DNA of 64,000 nt from Nonlabens sp. Hel1_33_55 (GTDB lineage: Bacteria; Bacteroidota; Bacteroidia; Flavobacteriales; Flavobacteriaceae). Where the stretch lies: positions 186,001-250,000 of the forward strand of contig NZ_LT627735.1 of the NCBI RefSeq assembly GCF_900101765.1. The letters are read 5' to 3'. The position numbers were made by a program, and so were the translations under genes. A model generated the notes under the pieces. The model was not told the origin of the DNA, searched no databases, and worked only from the letters and a program-made list of their open reading frames with translations. This document shows positions 1 to 9,438 of this stretch, piece by piece (the stretch's first letter is position 1; each line of letters starts with the position of its first letter).

Positions 1-1
1 T

Positions 2-415
2 CTAGCCATGCAAATGGCGTATGAGCATCTAGAAAAGGATCGTGCTTACATTAAGGAACTCAAAGAATATTTTAAAAGTTCGCTCGAGGCGAAAGTCGAC
101 GGCGTCAAGTTCAACGGTAAATGTGGCGATAGTGATAACTCAACCTACACTTTATTAAATGTGTGTTTGCCGTGTCCAGCAGAAAAAGCCGCTATGTTAC
201 TCTTTACTATGGATCTTAAAGGTATTGCTTGTTCAAAAGGTAGCGCTTGCCAGAGCGGTAGTCAAAAAGGTTCTCACGTCTTATCTCAAATTCTTAATGA
301 CGAGGATCTCAATAAGCCGAGTCTAAGATTCAGCTTCTCAATTTATAACACCAAAGAGGAATTGGATTATGTGGTAGATGTATTGAAGGAATATCTGGAG
401 AGCATCAAGAATTAA
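2..415 (+). CDS. Cysteine desulfurase, C-terminal part (gene cut by window start)
   Basis: This is the small C-terminal domain of a class V aminotransferase-fold, PLP-dependent cysteine desulfurase (IscS/NifS/SufS type), which takes sulfur from cysteine for Fe-S clusters or tRNA thiolation. The reading frame is open from base 2 and the true start lies outside the window. The segment GSACQSGSQKGSHVL, about 60 residues before the end, carries the catalytic persulfide cysteine (SACQSG) in the IscS/NifS-like context. The PLP-lysine part is missing because it is upstream. The stop overlaps the stop of the convergent TonB receptor gene by 4 bases. IscS versus a NifS paralogue cannot be decided from this part. 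Confidence 0.85.
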   Translation, partial: LAMQMAYEHLEKDRAYIKELKEYFKSSLEAKVDGVKFNGKCGDSDNSTYTLLNVCLPCPAEKAAMLLFTMDLKGIACSKGSACQSGSQKGSHVLSQILNDEDLNKPSLRFSFSIYNTKEELDYVVDVLKEYLESIKN

Positions 416-2886
416 AACCTTGCTACAACCCTAAAATTCAAAACTCTTGGAGTTAAGAAATTCGGGATGGCAATTTGTCTGCTACTAGCAATGTCTCTTA
501 CCCAAATGTTTGTGATGCTATTCTGATTATCAAAGATGTTATAGATCTCTGCACCTATATAGAACTCATCAAAGTTGGCAAAGGTTCTGCTGTCGTTTTT
601 CTCGTCTTTGAAAACGTAATTGATTCCTAAATCTGCACGTCTATAATCTCTCAATCTAAATTGAAAATCGTAAGGATCTGCATAATTAGGGGAGCCACCA
701 GGTAATCCAGTATTGTATACCAAATTCAAGTACATGCGCAACTGAGGTAAGTTGGGAACGTAATCTTGAAACAACATTGCAAATTTTAAGCGTTGGTCTG
801 TAGGTCTGGAGATGAATCCGCGGTCGTTTAGGTTTTCTTCGGTTTTAAGATAACCAGCACTGATCCAGCTTTCGGTCCCTTTGATGAACTCTCCATTAAG
901 TCTCAAGTCTAGTCCGTAGGCGTATGCTTTTGCCTCGTTATTTGCTCGATATCTAATTCTGACATTTTCTAATGTATAGGTATTGACATCACTTAAGTTT
1001 TTGTAATAAGCTTCGCTAGTCAATTTGAAAGGTCTATCGTTCCAATTAAAACTCCAGTCATTTCCAACCACAAAATGAACGGATTGTTGGGCTTTGACAT
1101 CAGGGACCACAGATCCATTTTCATCACGCAATTCCCTATAAAAAGGTGGTTGATGATACACTCCAGTGGAAATCCTGAAAAGCATGTCAGTATTTTGCCA
1201 GTACGGTTTAATAGCAAACTGACCACGCGGTGAGAAAACGGTCTGATTAGAATCTTCAAAAGCATCACCGCTCACAGTCCAGTTATGAAAACGCGCACCT
1301 AGATTCCAAAAGATCTCACTATTTCCCAAGTAACCACGACTGCTGTATTGTGCAAAACCTTGAACTCGCGAAATTTGAACTTCGTTATCTGCATTTATAG
1401 AAGTGAATGGAACCAATGGCGCCGTAAATGGCGTGTAGGGTTCATCATTTCTAAGGTTGCCGCCAGGTGGTCTAACATTAAAGCCAGCGCTGTCTACGAC
1501 GGTATATTCTCTAACTCGATCTCTTATATCTTCAATATTGGCCTTAATTCCCCAATCCAGCTGATCATTAGAATTTCCTTCTTTCTTGAATACAAAAGTC
1601 CCGCGATGTTCTAGGGTTGCGATGAGTGCATCTAGATCGTTACGGCCGTGCTCCAATTCTGAACCTATACCGGTAACAAAATCAACCTGGCCAAAATCCC
1701 TGCTTCCTATATCTGTATTGGGACTACCTAATCCATATTGGGCAAGAATGTCAAAGTGCTCTTGCTCTTGAGTGTGATATACACTTGAAATCAAACGTAA
1801 ATTGAGCTGATCATTGACATCATAACTTGCCTTCAACGCACCAAAATAAGTTTCATACTGATCCTCTTCTTGGCCCTGATAATCAATGACTACTGCAATA
1901 GGTTCTTGAATGGTTCCAAAATTGGTTTGTCTATCTCGCGGCTCAAAATCATAGCTGTTCACCGCAATGTTTCCCAAAAAGCCTAACTCAAACTTTGGAT
2001 TTACTCGATAAGTGATGTAGGTCTGAGCATCAAAAAATCTCGGGACGGCATTGGACACCGTTTCCCTAGAGTTGATGAAAAGACTGTTGTCTCTATAACG
2101 TATTCCTGCTGTTGCTGTTAACGCTTTCGCGAAAGCGGTACCCTCAACAAACGCATTTGCACCCAACAAACTTGCATCTATACCAGCCGAAAAATCAGTA
2201 GGTCTGCGGTATTCCAGATCCAAAACCGAGCTGAGTTTATCACCATACTTGGCCTGAAAACCACCTGCAGAAAAATCTACGCTGCGCACCAAATCTGTAT
2301 TAACCACACTCAAGCCTTCCTGCTGACCGCTGCGTATTAAGAAAGGTCTATATACCTCAATCTCATTAATGTAGATGAGGTTCTCGTCATAATTACCACC
2401 GCGCACGGCATATTGTGTACTTAACTCGTTGTTATTATTAACTCCTGGTAATGATAAAAGGATGTTTTCAACGCCAGGTTGTGCACCTGGAATTCTCCTA
2501 ATGATTTGTGGATCGATAGTAGTAATACCGCTAAATTGACGGTCAGTAGTAGCGCTGACGATCACGGTTGCTATCTGCTGGACGTCAACTTTCATCACAG
2601 GATTTAATTCTAGGATTTCGCCAGCCTTAAGAATCAAATCATTTACAATAACCGAACTATAGGAAACACTAGAAAAGCGTAAATCTAAACTTGTGTTAGG
2701 ATCGACCTTAAGTTCGTAATATCCATTGATATTACTAATGGTTCCAACGGTGCTGCCTTGAATACTCACATTGACATTTGCAATAGGCTGCTGTTGCTCG
2801 TTGAGAATAATACCTTGAATGGTTGCTTGCTGTGCATGAGCTGCAATGGAAACAATGACAAAAAATAGAAAGGATATATATTTCAA
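412..2886 (-). CDS. TonB-dependent outer-membrane receptor with carboxypeptidase-regulatory-like N-terminal domain
   Basis: An 824-residue outer-membrane transporter. It has a signal peptide ending near AHA-QQ (about residue 18), then an Ig-like CarboxypepD_reg domain (about 22-105, motif GYYEL), a plug domain (about 120-230, GARGG-like RGGNYDENLIYI) and a long beta-barrel ending in the terminal aromatic FRVVARF. The substrate cannot be read from the sequence; there is no SusD partner, so it is not a typical glycan system. Only 9 bases separate it from the M23 peptidase gene upstream, so the two are probably one transcript. A dispersed palindrome copy encodes AFAKA near residue 252. Confidence 0.9.
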   Translation of the reverse strand: MKYISFLFFVIVSIAAHAQQATIQGIILNEQQQPIANVNVSIQGSTVGTISNINGYYELKVDPNTSLDLRFSSVSYSSVIVNDLILKAGEILELNPVMKVDVQQIATVIVSATTDRQFSGITTIDPQIIRRIPGAQPGVENILLSLPGVNNNNELSTQYAVRGGNYDENLIYINEIEVYRPFLIRSGQQEGLSVVNTDLVRSVDFSAGGFQAKYGDKLSSVLDLEYRRPTDFSAGIDASLLGANAFVEGTAFAKALTATAGIRYRDNSLFINSRETVSNAVPRFFDAQTYITYRVNPKFELGFLGNIAVNSYDFEPRDRQTNFGTIQEPIAVVIDYQGQEEDQYETYFGALKASYDVNDQLNLRLISSVYHTQEQEHFDILAQYGLGSPNTDIGSRDFGQVDFVTGIGSELEHGRNDLDALIATLEHRGTFVFKKEGNSNDQLDWGIKANIEDIRDRVREYTVVDSAGFNVRPPGGNLRNDEPYTPFTAPLVPFTSINADNEVQISRVQGFAQYSSRGYLGNSEIFWNLGARFHNWTVSGDAFEDSNQTVFSPRGQFAIKPYWQNTDMLFRISTGVYHQPPFYRELRDENGSVVPDVKAQQSVHFVVGNDWSFNWNDRPFKLTSEAYYKNLSDVNTYTLENVRIRYRANNEAKAYAYGLDLRLNGEFIKGTESWISAGYLKTEENLNDRGFISRPTDQRLKFAMLFQDYVPNLPQLRMYLNLVYNTGLPGGSPNYADPYDFQFRLRDYRRADLGINYVFKDEKNDSRTFANFDEFYIGAEIYNIFDNQNSITNIWVRDIASSRQIAIPNFLTPRVLNFRVVARF
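2122..2137. repeat. 16-bp dispersed palindrome, exact
   Basis: CGCTTTCGCGAAAGCG inside the TonB receptor gene, read as AFAKA. Confidence 0.95.
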
Positions 2887-2895
2887 TACGGTAGA

Positions 2896-4608
2896 TTATT
2901 CCTTGCGACGGAAGGTAGCTTCAAATTTACTGCTATTTCCAACATTGTCTGTCACGATCACTACGAGATCATTATCGGTTTCAGTTACAACGCCATCGTC
3001 AAAGTTGTGGGTCAATAGGTCAGTCTTGTAATCGTACTCCATCAAAATAAATTTGCCATTTACCGTTGCGCGGTAAGCTTTAATGCCTGTATCTCTATCG
3101 TCAATTTTTAGTTTTAGAGTTTTGTTTTTGCTAATCCATTGACCATCCTTAAAATTGACTGGAGAGATGGTTGGATCTTTTGTGTCCTTACAAATCGCAT
3201 AAGTTCCCAGCGTTCTGGTAAATGCACTTAAGGTATTTCCTTTCAATCTTGATGAGGTATAATAAGCCGCGCCCCATGACGTGGTGCGGGCAATATAATA
3301 CTTGTCGCGATCCTCATCTGATTTACCAGCCATATTATAATTGATCACCATATTTTTATGAAGTGGTATCACATCATAATGGACTTTGAGCGTGTCAGAT
3401 GATTGTTCAATATTCAAAAATGCATCTTCATAAAGAGCATCCTTAGGAATAGTAAGCGTAAAGGCACCTAGTGTTGTGCTGAAACTCTCGTTATGAGGTA
3501 TACGAGTTAAATTTTTAGGCGTCTCGATACTCAAGTCCTCCACCTTTGCCTCATTTGTGATATCCATCAGGATCTCACTATCATTTCCTTTGAAGTCAGT
3601 AATATTCACTTTGTAGGCATGTGTAGAACCAGGATCATAAAGCTGCAGTTTCCCATTGTTATTCGTGTCTCTATATAGACTTAGTGGGCTCCCATCTGGA
3701 ATGTAGAGTCTGGAAATTCTACTTTTACTTTTTTTGAAGTGTTCAAAATCAATCATCTGGTTGATATACCTAGATTCATCAAATGAGAATTTGTCAAAGG
3801 TCATTTCAAAATGAGGACTGCCGTTAAAATAGGTCTTGATCTCAAAAACACCATTCTGATTATTAGCGCCATCAAGTCGGTCACTTGTGTTGACGCCCAT
3901 TCCTATGTTACCGTAAGCAGAGAAAGGCTCGACTTTGAATTTATTACCTTGTTGTGGTACGACTCGTAACAATTGCGCCTCGTTCTTCCCGTTAATGGTA
4001 GATTCTGCATCCAGTGGATATGCTTTGACTTGCTTCACGAGAGGACTTCTAGAATCTGGAACATCTATGCCAAAAAGCATAGGATTCATGGGGCGTGCTG
4101 CGCCATCACGTATCTCAAAATGTAGATGTGGTCCACCGCTACCGCCAGAATTACCGCTGTACGCCACGATTTCATCCTGATCGACCCGCAATTCTAGATC
4201 ACCTGGATATAACTGTATCTCATAACTTTCATTGGCATATTGCTTTGCTTTCACATAATCCTCAATTCTTGGACTAAATTTCTCTAGGTGCGCATAAACG
4301 GTAGTGTAACCATTGGGATGTGTGATATATAAAGCCTTGCCGTAACCGTAGTGTTCAATTTTAATGCGGCTCACATAACCTGATGCAGCAGCATGAACGT
4401 TAGCGCCAGTTCGCTGATTGGTTTTTATATCTAGTCCACTATGAAAATGGTTGGAGCGTAACTCACCAAATGTCCCGCTTAGAATAAGCTTGATATCCAG
4501 AGGATGATGGAAATAATCCTGTGGAAGATTTTGTGAAGTTTGGCTTTCGCCAAAGCGAACTAATAACAACCCCAGTAACAGGAAAAAGACATATTTTCTT
4601 TGCATCAT
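2896..4608 (-). CDS. M23 (LytM-type) zinc metallopeptidase, secreted
   Basis: A 570-residue peptidoglycan endopeptidase-like protein. A signal peptide (residues 1-22) is followed by an M23 domain at about 45-170 with the metal ligands in HFHSGLD (HxxxD) and GPHLHFE (HxH), both intact, so it is likely active. The remaining 400 residues are predicted beta-rich with no named domain, a layout common in Bacteroidetes. The ORF begins with two methionines; a -7 box lies 4 bases before the second (4605), so 4605 may be the true start. It lies directly upstream of the TonB receptor gene. Confidence 0.85.
   Translation of the reverse strand: MMQRKYVFFLLLGLLLVRFGESQTSQNLPQDYFHHPLDIKLILSGTFGELRSNHFHSGLDIKTNQRTGANVHAAASGYVSRIKIEHYGYGKALYITHPNGYTTVYAHLEKFSPRIEDYVKAKQYANESYEIQLYPGDLELRVDQDEIVAYSGNSGGSGGPHLHFEIRDGAARPMNPMLFGIDVPDSRSPLVKQVKAYPLDAESTINGKNEAQLLRVVPQQGNKFKVEPFSAYGNIGMGVNTSDRLDGANNQNGVFEIKTYFNGSPHFEMTFDKFSFDESRYINQMIDFEHFKKSKSRISRLYIPDGSPLSLYRDTNNNGKLQLYDPGSTHAYKVNITDFKGNDSEILMDITNEAKVEDLSIETPKNLTRIPHNESFSTTLGAFTLTIPKDALYEDAFLNIEQSSDTLKVHYDVIPLHKNMVINYNMAGKSDEDRDKYYIARTTSWGAAYYTSSRLKGNTLSAFTRTLGTYAICKDTKDPTISPVNFKDGQWISKNKTLKLKIDDRDTGIKAYRATVNGKFILMEYDYKTDLLTHNFDDGVVTETDNDLVVIVTDNVGNSSKFEATFRRKE
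4542..4557. repeat. Degenerate copy of the 16-bp palindrome
   Basis: GGCTTTCGCCAAAGCG, two mismatches, in the signal-peptide region of the M23 gene (RFGES). Confidence 0.5.
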
Positions 4609-4609
4609 C

Positions 4610-4617
4610 TAAATATA
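4610..4617 (-). promoter_or_regulatory. -7 promoter box of the M23 gene
   Basis: On the minus strand TATATTTA, a near match to the Bacteroidetes TAnnTTTG box. It ends 4 bases before the second ATG, predicting a leaderless mRNA. Confidence 0.4.
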
Positions 4618-4711
4618 TGGTTAGGAAAGTGGATCGCAAAAAGGTTTTCAAACTTTGTTCCATAAATATTTGATTTGTCTGTGTGGAAAGTTAATTTTGT
4701 TGGAACCGCAT

Positions 4712-4719
4712 TAATTTTG
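4712..4719 (+). promoter_or_regulatory. -7 promoter box for the coiled-coil/zapA operon
   Basis: TAATTTTG matches TAnnTTTG exactly and ends 4 bases before the ATG at 4724. This spacing would place the transcription start at or next to the start codon. Confidence 0.55.
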
Positions 4720-4723
4720 CCAG

Positions 4724-5011
4724 ATGTCCAAGCTTTTGAACCGCATTGATCAGATTGAGCTTAAGGTGAAAGCCTTAATCCATGAAAATCAAAGGTTGAA
4801 TAAAGAGTTAGGCTCAAAGCAGGAGTCTATTGAAGGATTCAAAAAGCAACTGGAAGAGGCGCAAGAGACCATTAAAAATGGTAGTGAGACGATTGTGATG
4901 CTTAAAACGGCAAATGCGATGCTAGGTAGTGATGATTACAAAACAAAAACAAAACTCAAGATCAATGCGCTGGTCCGTGAAATAGATCAATGTATTGCAC
5001 AATTAGCATAA
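4724..5011 (+). CDS. Small coiled-coil protein, probable cell-division partner of ZapA
   Basis: A 95-residue protein that is almost entirely one coiled coil (residues about 5-65, heptads rich in L, I, E and K), with no signal peptide or membrane segment. I do not recognise a named family with certainty. It lies one base upstream of zapA and is probably co-transcribed, so a ZapB-like structural role at the division ring is a reasonable inference from position and shape. A -7 box lies 4 bases upstream of its ATG. Confidence 0.75.
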   Translation: MSKLLNRIDQIELKVKALIHENQRLNKELGSKQESIEGFKKQLEEAQETIKNGSETIVMLKTANAMLGSDDYKTKTKLKINALVREIDQCIAQLA

Positions 5012-5012
5012 G

Positions 5013-5303
5013 TTGGAAGATAAACTCAAGATCAAGATATCAATTGCAGATAGAGTCTATCCTTTGACCATCGATCCTTCTCGTGAGGAAGGATTACGTA
5101 AGGCAGCAAAGAGCATCGAGGCGATGATCAAGCAACTAGAGCAAAGTTATGCCGTACGTGATAAGCAAGATGTCCTTGCCATGTGTGCACTGCAGTTTGC
5201 AGCGCGGTCTGAGCAACATACCATTGATAAGAGTGACGACAATGAAGAAGTACAGGACCGTTTACAGGTACTGGAACAATTATTGAGTCAACACTTATCA
5301 TAA
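5013..5303 (+). CDS. zapA: Cell division protein ZapA
   Basis: A 96-residue ZapA family protein that bundles FtsZ filaments at the septum. The N-terminal beta-hairpin part (KIKISIADRVYPLTIDPSREEGLRKAA) and the C-terminal coiled coil that ends in repeated L/E residues agree in order and length with the family. The start is a TTG one base after the previous stop, which implies translational coupling. It is followed by the 6S RNA and rny, a gene order also found in other Bacteroidetes. Confidence 0.85.
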   Translation: MEDKLKIKISIADRVYPLTIDPSREEGLRKAAKSIEAMIKQLEQSYAVRDKQDVLAMCALQFAARSEQHTIDKSDDNEEVQDRLQVLEQLLSQHLS

Positions 5304-5324
5304 ACGTTCTTTAAATAAACAGTT

Positions 5325-5495
5325 ACTACCTGCACTTGTTTCATTTTTTGGTGAACTCAACACTTAATTCTTTAAAAAAAGTGAGTCGTGGTTGTAAAAG
5401 CAAGCCGTGCCTAGAGCCGGATCCTTGATCAGCCAGTTAGCTTTAAACTTTATTTTTGGAGTTCAGACAAAACCGAAACTCGTGCAGGTTTTTTA
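5325..5495 (+). ncRNA. ssrS: 6S RNA (6S-Flavo type)
   Basis: The gap between zapA and rny can fold into one long interrupted hairpin. The ends ACCTGCAC (5328-5335) and GTGCAGGT (5482-5489) pair perfectly, and a second inner helix pairs TGAACTC (5352-5358) with GAGTTCA (5459-5465); the large central bulge is typical of 6S RNA, which mimics an open promoter and sequesters housekeeping RNA polymerase. A T run follows the outer helix and can act as the end of transcription. The location next to zapA is also known for 6S RNA in other bacteria. Exact ends are estimates. Confidence 0.8.
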
Positions 5496-5508
5496 TATAT
5501 AACAACCA

Positions 5509-7086
5509 ATGGATACTACAACAGTGATTATAGCGGCGATCGTCGCACTCATAATAGGACTAGCAATAGGTTACTTTATAGCCAAAGCCAAAGTCGAGAA
5601 AGGAAAAGCTTCACAACTCATAAGTGATGCTAAAAAAGAAGCTGAATCCATCGTTAAAGATGCAGAAACTAAGGGCGAAAAAATTAAATCTGAAAAGACC
5701 TATCGAGCCAAAGAGAAATTCATAGAGCTTAAATCCCAGCATGAAAAAGAAATCATGAACAGGGAAAAGAAAATGAGCGATGCAGAGAAACGTACCAAGG
5801 ATAAGGAATCCAAGGTCTCCAACGAGCTGGCCCAAAATAAGCGATTGACCCAAAGTCTTGATAGTAAAATCAAAGACCTCGACGACAAAAGAGAAGCTTT
5901 TTCTAAAAAGCAAGATGAAGTTGAAAAGCTTCACGAGCAGCAGATCAAGCAGCTGGAAGTCATAAGCGGTATGTCTGGTGACGATGCTAAAAAACAATTG
6001 GTAGAATCACTAAAAGATAAAGCCAGAACAGAGGCGATGTCTATTATTCAGGATACTATTGAAGAAGCTAAACTTACCGCACAACAGGAAGCTCGTAAGG
6101 TGATCATCAATACAATACAAAGAATAGGTACGGAAGAAGCAGTTGAAAACTGTGTATCGGTTTTTAATCTGGAAAGCGATGACGTTAAAGGTAGAATCAT
6201 TGGTCGAGAAGGTCGAAATATTAGAGCTATTGAGGCAGCTACTGGTGTCGAGATCATCGTTGATGATACACCAGACGCTATCATCTTAAGTTGTTTTGAT
6301 AGTGTGCGCCGCGAGGTAGCAAGATTGTCCTTACACAAATTGGTTACAGACGGTAGAATTCACCCAGCCAGAATTGAAGAAGTGGTGAGCAAAACCAGAA
6401 AACAAATTGATCAAGAAATTGCAGAAGTTGGTAAGAGAACGGTAATCGATCTAGGAATTCACGGTTTGCATCCAGAATTGATTAAGATGGTAGGTAGAAT
6501 GAAGTACAGATCTTCCTACGGTCAGAACCTTTTACAACACAGTAGAGAAGTAGCTAAACTTTGTGGAACCATGGCTGCAGAATTAGGCCTCAATGCAAAA
6601 CTTGCCAAACGTGCTGGACTATTACATGATATAGGTAAAGTCCCAGAAACCGAAGATGAAACACCTCACGCTATCCTAGGTATGAAACTTGCTGAAAAGC
6701 ACGGTGAAAAACCTGAGGTTTGTAATGCCATAGGAGCACACCACGACGAGATTGAAATGACTTCTTTGTTATCACCTATAGTTCAAGTATGTGATGCGAT
6801 AAGCGGTGCACGACCAGGTGCTAGAAGACAAGTGTTAGATAGTTACATCCAGCGATTGAAAGACCTTGAGGATATAGCCTTTGGCTTTGGTGGTGTGGAA
6901 AAAGCCTATGCTATCCAGGCAGGACGTGAACTGAGAGTCATGGTAGAAAGCGAAAAAATATCTGATGAAAAAGCAGGTCAGTTGTCCTTTGAAATCTCAC
7001 AGAAAATCCAGACAGACATGACTTATCCAGGTCAGGTAAAAGTGACTGTGATTAGGGAAACCAGAGCAGTGAATATTGCGAAGTAA
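5509..7086 (+). CDS. rny: Ribonuclease Y
   Basis: A 525-residue membrane-anchored endoribonuclease that starts mRNA decay. Domains in order: N-terminal transmembrane helix (residues 5-24), long charged coiled coil (about 30-200), KH RNA-binding domain with GRIIGREGRN from residue 228, and HD hydrolase domain with the HD pair at 373-374 (HDIGK). Length and architecture match the family and all key motifs are present. It stands alone behind the 6S RNA and is followed by a hairpin terminator. Confidence 0.95.
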   Translation: MDTTTVIIAAIVALIIGLAIGYFIAKAKVEKGKASQLISDAKKEAESIVKDAETKGEKIKSEKTYRAKEKFIELKSQHEKEIMNREKKMSDAEKRTKDKESKVSNELAQNKRLTQSLDSKIKDLDDKREAFSKKQDEVEKLHEQQIKQLEVISGMSGDDAKKQLVESLKDKARTEAMSIIQDTIEEAKLTAQQEARKVIINTIQRIGTEEAVENCVSVFNLESDDVKGRIIGREGRNIRAIEAATGVEIIVDDTPDAIILSCFDSVRREVARLSLHKLVTDGRIHPARIEEVVSKTRKQIDQEIAEVGKRTVIDLGIHGLHPELIKMVGRMKYRSSYGQNLLQHSREVAKLCGTMAAELGLNAKLAKRAGLLHDIGKVPETEDETPHAILGMKLAEKHGEKPEVCNAIGAHHDEIEMTSLLSPIVQVCDAISGARPGARRQVLDSYIQRLKDLEDIAFGFGGVEKAYAIQAGRELRVMVESEKISDEKAGQLSFEISQKIQTDMTYPGQVKVTVIRETRAVNIAK

Positions 7087-7110
7087 GCAATTACAATTTA
7101 TAAAATCAAA

Positions 7111-7138
7111 AAGCCGCTCAATGAGCGGCTTTTCTTGT
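7111..7138 (+). terminator. Rho-independent terminator of rny
   Basis: AAGCCGCTCA and its complement TGAGCGGCTT form a 10-bp stem followed by TTTCTTGTTT. The remaining 180 bases before the next gene show no other signal. Confidence 0.85.
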
Positions 7139-7315
7139 TTCTAATGTCCCTAAGATCAGAAACTACAATTGACTATCAATCATACAACCTGACGGCTGCG
7201 TGAGCTGATCATGATCAACCTTGTCTACTTTATAATTACCCCTAATAACTTAAATAGACCTTCCAAAGATCAAGAGTAACTACTTAGGAATCAATACCCC
7301 ATATAGGGTATTTTT

Positions 7316-8266
7316 CTAGTTTTCGTCATAAATATCCTTGTATCCTTTTTCAGGTACTTCAAAGAATTTTCCAGTCACATATCGATAATGTCTGTCTAAA
7401 TCGGCTAGATCTTTTAAGTCTTGTTTATCAAAATTAACTGCTGCAGATGCGATGTTGGATTTGATATGTCCTTCACTGGTAGATTTAGGAATCACAGCGG
7501 TACCACGTTGGTGAGACCAGGCAATTAAAATCTGTCCAGGTTCTACTTTGTGTTTCTTGGCTAGAGCTTGTACCGTATCCAGCTCCATCATATTAGGTTC
7601 ATTGTCTTGCTTCATTCCATCAGATCGATCTCCGCTACCTAGAGGTGAATAGGCCGTCATATGAATTCCTTTATTACTACAAAATTCAAACAACTTGTCC
7701 TGTTGTAGCAATGGATGTAGTTCTACCTGATTCATTTCAGGAACATCGTCTGTTTTGGCTAAAAGGTCATTAAGCTTTTCAACGGAGAAGTTAGATACAC
7801 CTACGTGCTTTGTTAAACCGTCATTTTTCAATTTAGTCATAGCTTCCCAGGTATCGATGATGGGCGCTTCTTCTGGTGATAAAAAGTCTTCCGGTCCAGA
7901 TGGATTACTTACATCTGGTTTGAAGGCAACGGGCCAGTGCATTAAGTATAGATCAAGGTAGTCTAATTGCAAGTCCTTAAGCGTCTTTTCTAAAGCTGGC
8001 TTAACGTCTTTAGGTAAATGCGCATTGTTCCACAATTTTGATGTGATCCATACGTCTTCTCTTTTAATTTTTCCTTCAGAGAATACTTCATTGAATGCTT
8101 CACCTATCGCGGCTTCATTTCCATATGTGGCTGCACAGTCGATATGTCTGTAGCCATTATTTAATGCCATTTTTATGGCGTCTTTTACTTTTTCATCAGA
8201 TGATTTCCAGGTTCCCAGACCTATGGCATCCATTTGGTCGCCATTTGTAAATTTTAAAGTTTTCAT
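7316..8266 (-). CDS. Aldo/keto reductase
   Basis: A 316-residue NADPH-dependent oxidoreductase of the AKR superfamily reducing aldehydes or ketones. The catalytic tetrad is visible: Asp43 and Tyr48 in DCAATYGNEAA, Lys77 in ITSKLW and His110 in LYLMHWP. Conserved GLGTWKS at the N-terminus and IPKSTS near the C-terminus bind the cofactor. Length is normal. It lies downstream of xerD in the same direction but 70 bases away with a palindrome copy between, so co-transcription is uncertain. The substrate is unknown. Confidence 0.9.
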   Translation of the reverse strand: MKTLKFTNGDQMDAIGLGTWKSSDEKVKDAIKMALNNGYRHIDCAATYGNEAAIGEAFNEVFSEGKIKREDVWITSKLWNNAHLPKDVKPALEKTLKDLQLDYLDLYLMHWPVAFKPDVSNPSGPEDFLSPEEAPIIDTWEAMTKLKNDGLTKHVGVSNFSVEKLNDLLAKTDDVPEMNQVELHPLLQQDKLFEFCSNKGIHMTAYSPLGSGDRSDGMKQDNEPNMMELDTVQALAKKHKVEPGQILIAWSHQRGTAVIPKSTSEGHIKSNIASAAVNFDKQDLKDLADLDRHYRYVTGKFFEVPEKGYKDIYDEN

Positions 8267-8287
8267 GTATTGTTTTTGTGAAAGTTA

Positions 8288-8303
8288 CGCTTTCGCGAAA
8301 GCG
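8288..8303. repeat. 16-bp dispersed palindrome, exact
   Basis: Intergenic, between xerD and the aldo/keto reductase gene; no T run follows it on either strand. Confidence 0.95.
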
Positions 8304-8336
8304 AACTCTACACAAACATCTCACTTTGACACAACT

Positions 8337-9239
8337 TTAATAACTGGCACGTGGATGGTATTTTTCCAATACTTCTTTAAGATAAGTGCGATTGACGTGG
8401 ACATAAATCTCTGTGGTCGTGATACTTTCATGTCCCAACATGGCTTGAATAGATCTCAAGTCAGCACCGTTTTCCAAAAGGTGAGTTGCAAAAGAATGCC
8501 TAAAAGTATGCGGACTTATCTTCTTCTTAAGGCCTACAATTTCTTTCAAATCTTGAATGATAGTAAAGATCATAGCTCTTGTAAGACCACTGCCGCGCCG
8601 GTTTAGAAACAGAGTATCGGTATGCTTAGGTTTAACGGGAATATGGGTGCGAACTAATTTTATATAGTCATTAATAATAGAAACGGTAGAAGATCCAATG
8701 GGTACATACCTTTGTTTATCACCTTTACCAGTCACGAGAATGACTCCTTCTTCAAAATAAAGGTCGCTTATCTTGAGAGCGGTAAGCTCTGAAACGCGCA
8801 ATCCACATGCATATAAGGTTTCTAAAATTGCACGGTTGCGCTCACCGTGTGGTGTCGATCTATTTATGGCGTTGATTAGTTTATCAATTTCATCGACGCT
8901 CAAAGTGTCAGGTAATTTTCTTCCAGTTCGCGGCGTATCAATAGTTTCGGTTGGGTTGTCAACACGGTATTCTTCCATTTGAAGATAATTGAAAAACCCT
9001 TTGAGACTGCTAATGATACGTGCTTGAGTGGTTGGTTTTATCTCACTAGCGATATGGTATATAAAATCTTTTATAATAGTCGTGGTTATGGTGACTGGAT
9101 CTGCTTGAAGTTCTCGATCCTCAATCCAACTAGCAAGTTTTTTGAGATCTCTTATGTATGCTTTAATCGTATTGTCAGACAGACCTCGTTCTAGTCTTAG
9201 GTATAGTTTAAAGTCTGCGATATGTCTAATCCAATTCAC
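8337..9239 (-). CDS. xerD: Site-specific tyrosine recombinase XerD
   Basis: A 300-residue recombinase that, with a XerC-type partner, resolves chromosome dimers at dif. It has an N-terminal SAM-like DNA-binding domain (about 1-95) and a catalytic domain with Arg148 (CGLRVSEL), Lys172, His244 and Arg247 (HTFRHSFATHLL), His270 (LGHESITTTEIY) and the nucleophile Tyr279. All catalytic residues are present. The usual flavobacterial neighbour aroQ is close but two outer-membrane protein genes lie between. No mobile-element context is seen, which favours the housekeeping Xer role over an integrase. Confidence 0.9.
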   Translation of the reverse strand: MNWIRHIADFKLYLRLERGLSDNTIKAYIRDLKKLASWIEDRELQADPVTITTTIIKDFIYHIASEIKPTTQARIISSLKGFFNYLQMEEYRVDNPTETIDTPRTGRKLPDTLSVDEIDKLINAINRSTPHGERNRAILETLYACGLRVSELTALKISDLYFEEGVILVTGKGDKQRYVPIGSSTVSIINDYIKLVRTHIPVKPKHTDTLFLNRRGSGLTRAMIFTIIQDLKEIVGLKKKISPHTFRHSFATHLLENGADLRSIQAMLGHESITTTEIYVHVNRTYLKEVLEKYHPRASY

Positions 9240-9438
9240 AGGTTAAAGGTCGGTAATAATTTTAAGGACCATTGCTGAAATAACAGGTTTACCTAAAACT
9301 TTGAAAGAGATAAGTTTACAATCGTTAAACAATTCTATTGATAATACTTTAACTATATGAAGGTTTTTTTGATAATTTCTTATGATAATAAGATTGAGCA
9401 ACAAAATAATATTGCAGTCTAAACTAAAATTAAATCAA

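Noticed and set aside
5611..5997. 128-residue minus-strand ORF inside rny
   Set aside because: Shadow of the charged coiled-coil region; Phe-rich translation with no family and no promoter.
8288..8303. 16-bp palindromes as transcription terminators
   Set aside because: The intergenic copies lack a following T run and many copies lie inside genes, so termination is not their common role.
8337..9239. Tyrosine recombinase as a phage or island integrase
   Set aside because: Length and catalytic motifs fit housekeeping XerD; no attachment-site duplication, tRNA or phage genes nearby.
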